This document shows, in pieces, positions 5,646-5,679 of a DNA stretch of 5,679 bases. Under the pieces are notes generated by a model. The model did no database searches. It was not told the origin of the DNA and saw nothing but the letters and a program-made list of their open reading frames with translations. This stretch comes from Pyrinomonadaceae bacterium (GTDB taxonomy: Bacteria > Acidobacteriota > Blastocatellia > Pyrinomonadales > Pyrinomonadaceae), in contig JACMLC010000142.1 in the NCBI GenBank assembly GCA_014379795.1, forward strand, positions 1 through 5,679. Direction: 5' to 3'. A program made the position numbers and the translations under genes. How positions within the stretch are numbered: position 1 is the stretch's first letter; every line of letters begins with the position of its first letter.

Positions 5646-5679
5646 AACCATGAGACACTGTAGATTGAATCATCCAAGC

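Noticed and set aside
5491..5673. 60-codon minus-strand frame
   Set aside because: It runs through the probable terminator (5608-5645) and the ECF-like promoter, has no ribosome binding site and resembles no known protein.
1..5679. CRISPR array, tRNA or rRNA
   Set aside because: I saw no regularly spaced direct repeats, cloverleaf with a TTCGA-type arm or rRNA-like stretch on either strand.

Overview
The window holds four genes, all on the minus strand, so transcription runs from high to low coordinates. The GC-rich genes encode cell-envelope functions: a secreted protein of unknown function, a family 9 (heptosyltransferase-type) glycosyltransferase, and a PBP4-type D-Ala-D-Ala carboxypeptidase. 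This suggests a GC-rich Gram-negative bacterium. An acidobacterium would fit, but that is an impression from style and not a demonstrated assignment.

Layout in the direction of transcription. Positions 5679-5210 contain no convincing gene. They hold a probable terminator for a gene beyond the window (about 5608-5645), an ECF-sigma-like promoter (5555-5579) and a leader of about 340 nt with several hairpins. Positions 5209-3899 encode a secreted protein with a possible NTR/TIMP-like N-terminal domain and two long acidic segments. It ends at a strong intrinsic terminator (3829-3866). Positions 3717-2692 encode the glycosyltransferase. Positions 1643 to beyond 1 encode DacB, truncated only by the window edge; its frame is open and carries all three active-site motifs.

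The most unusual part is the segment at about 1653-2690, between the glycosyltransferase and dacB. It is markedly AT-rich: about 35% GC in sampled lines, against about 72% in a sampled line of the glycosyltransferase gene. It is bounded by a 17/19 inverted repeat (1661-1679 and 2664-2682), and each arm is flanked, one base away, by the direct repeat TGGGAAT. It contains a terminator, a sigma70-like promoter and one gene, whose product ends in a CFIATAAFG-containing C-terminal domain (the type annotated as CFI-box-CTERM). No transposase is present. Deleting the segment together with one repeat copy would leave dacB 17 nt downstream of the glycosyltransferase stop codon, a normal operon spacing. 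I therefore read it as a small non-autonomous mobile element or cargo insertion that split an envelope operon. The cargo ORF runs through the inverted repeat into host-like DNA, and its stop codon overlaps the dacB start (ATGA). dacB may now depend on the element's promoter and on translational coupling.
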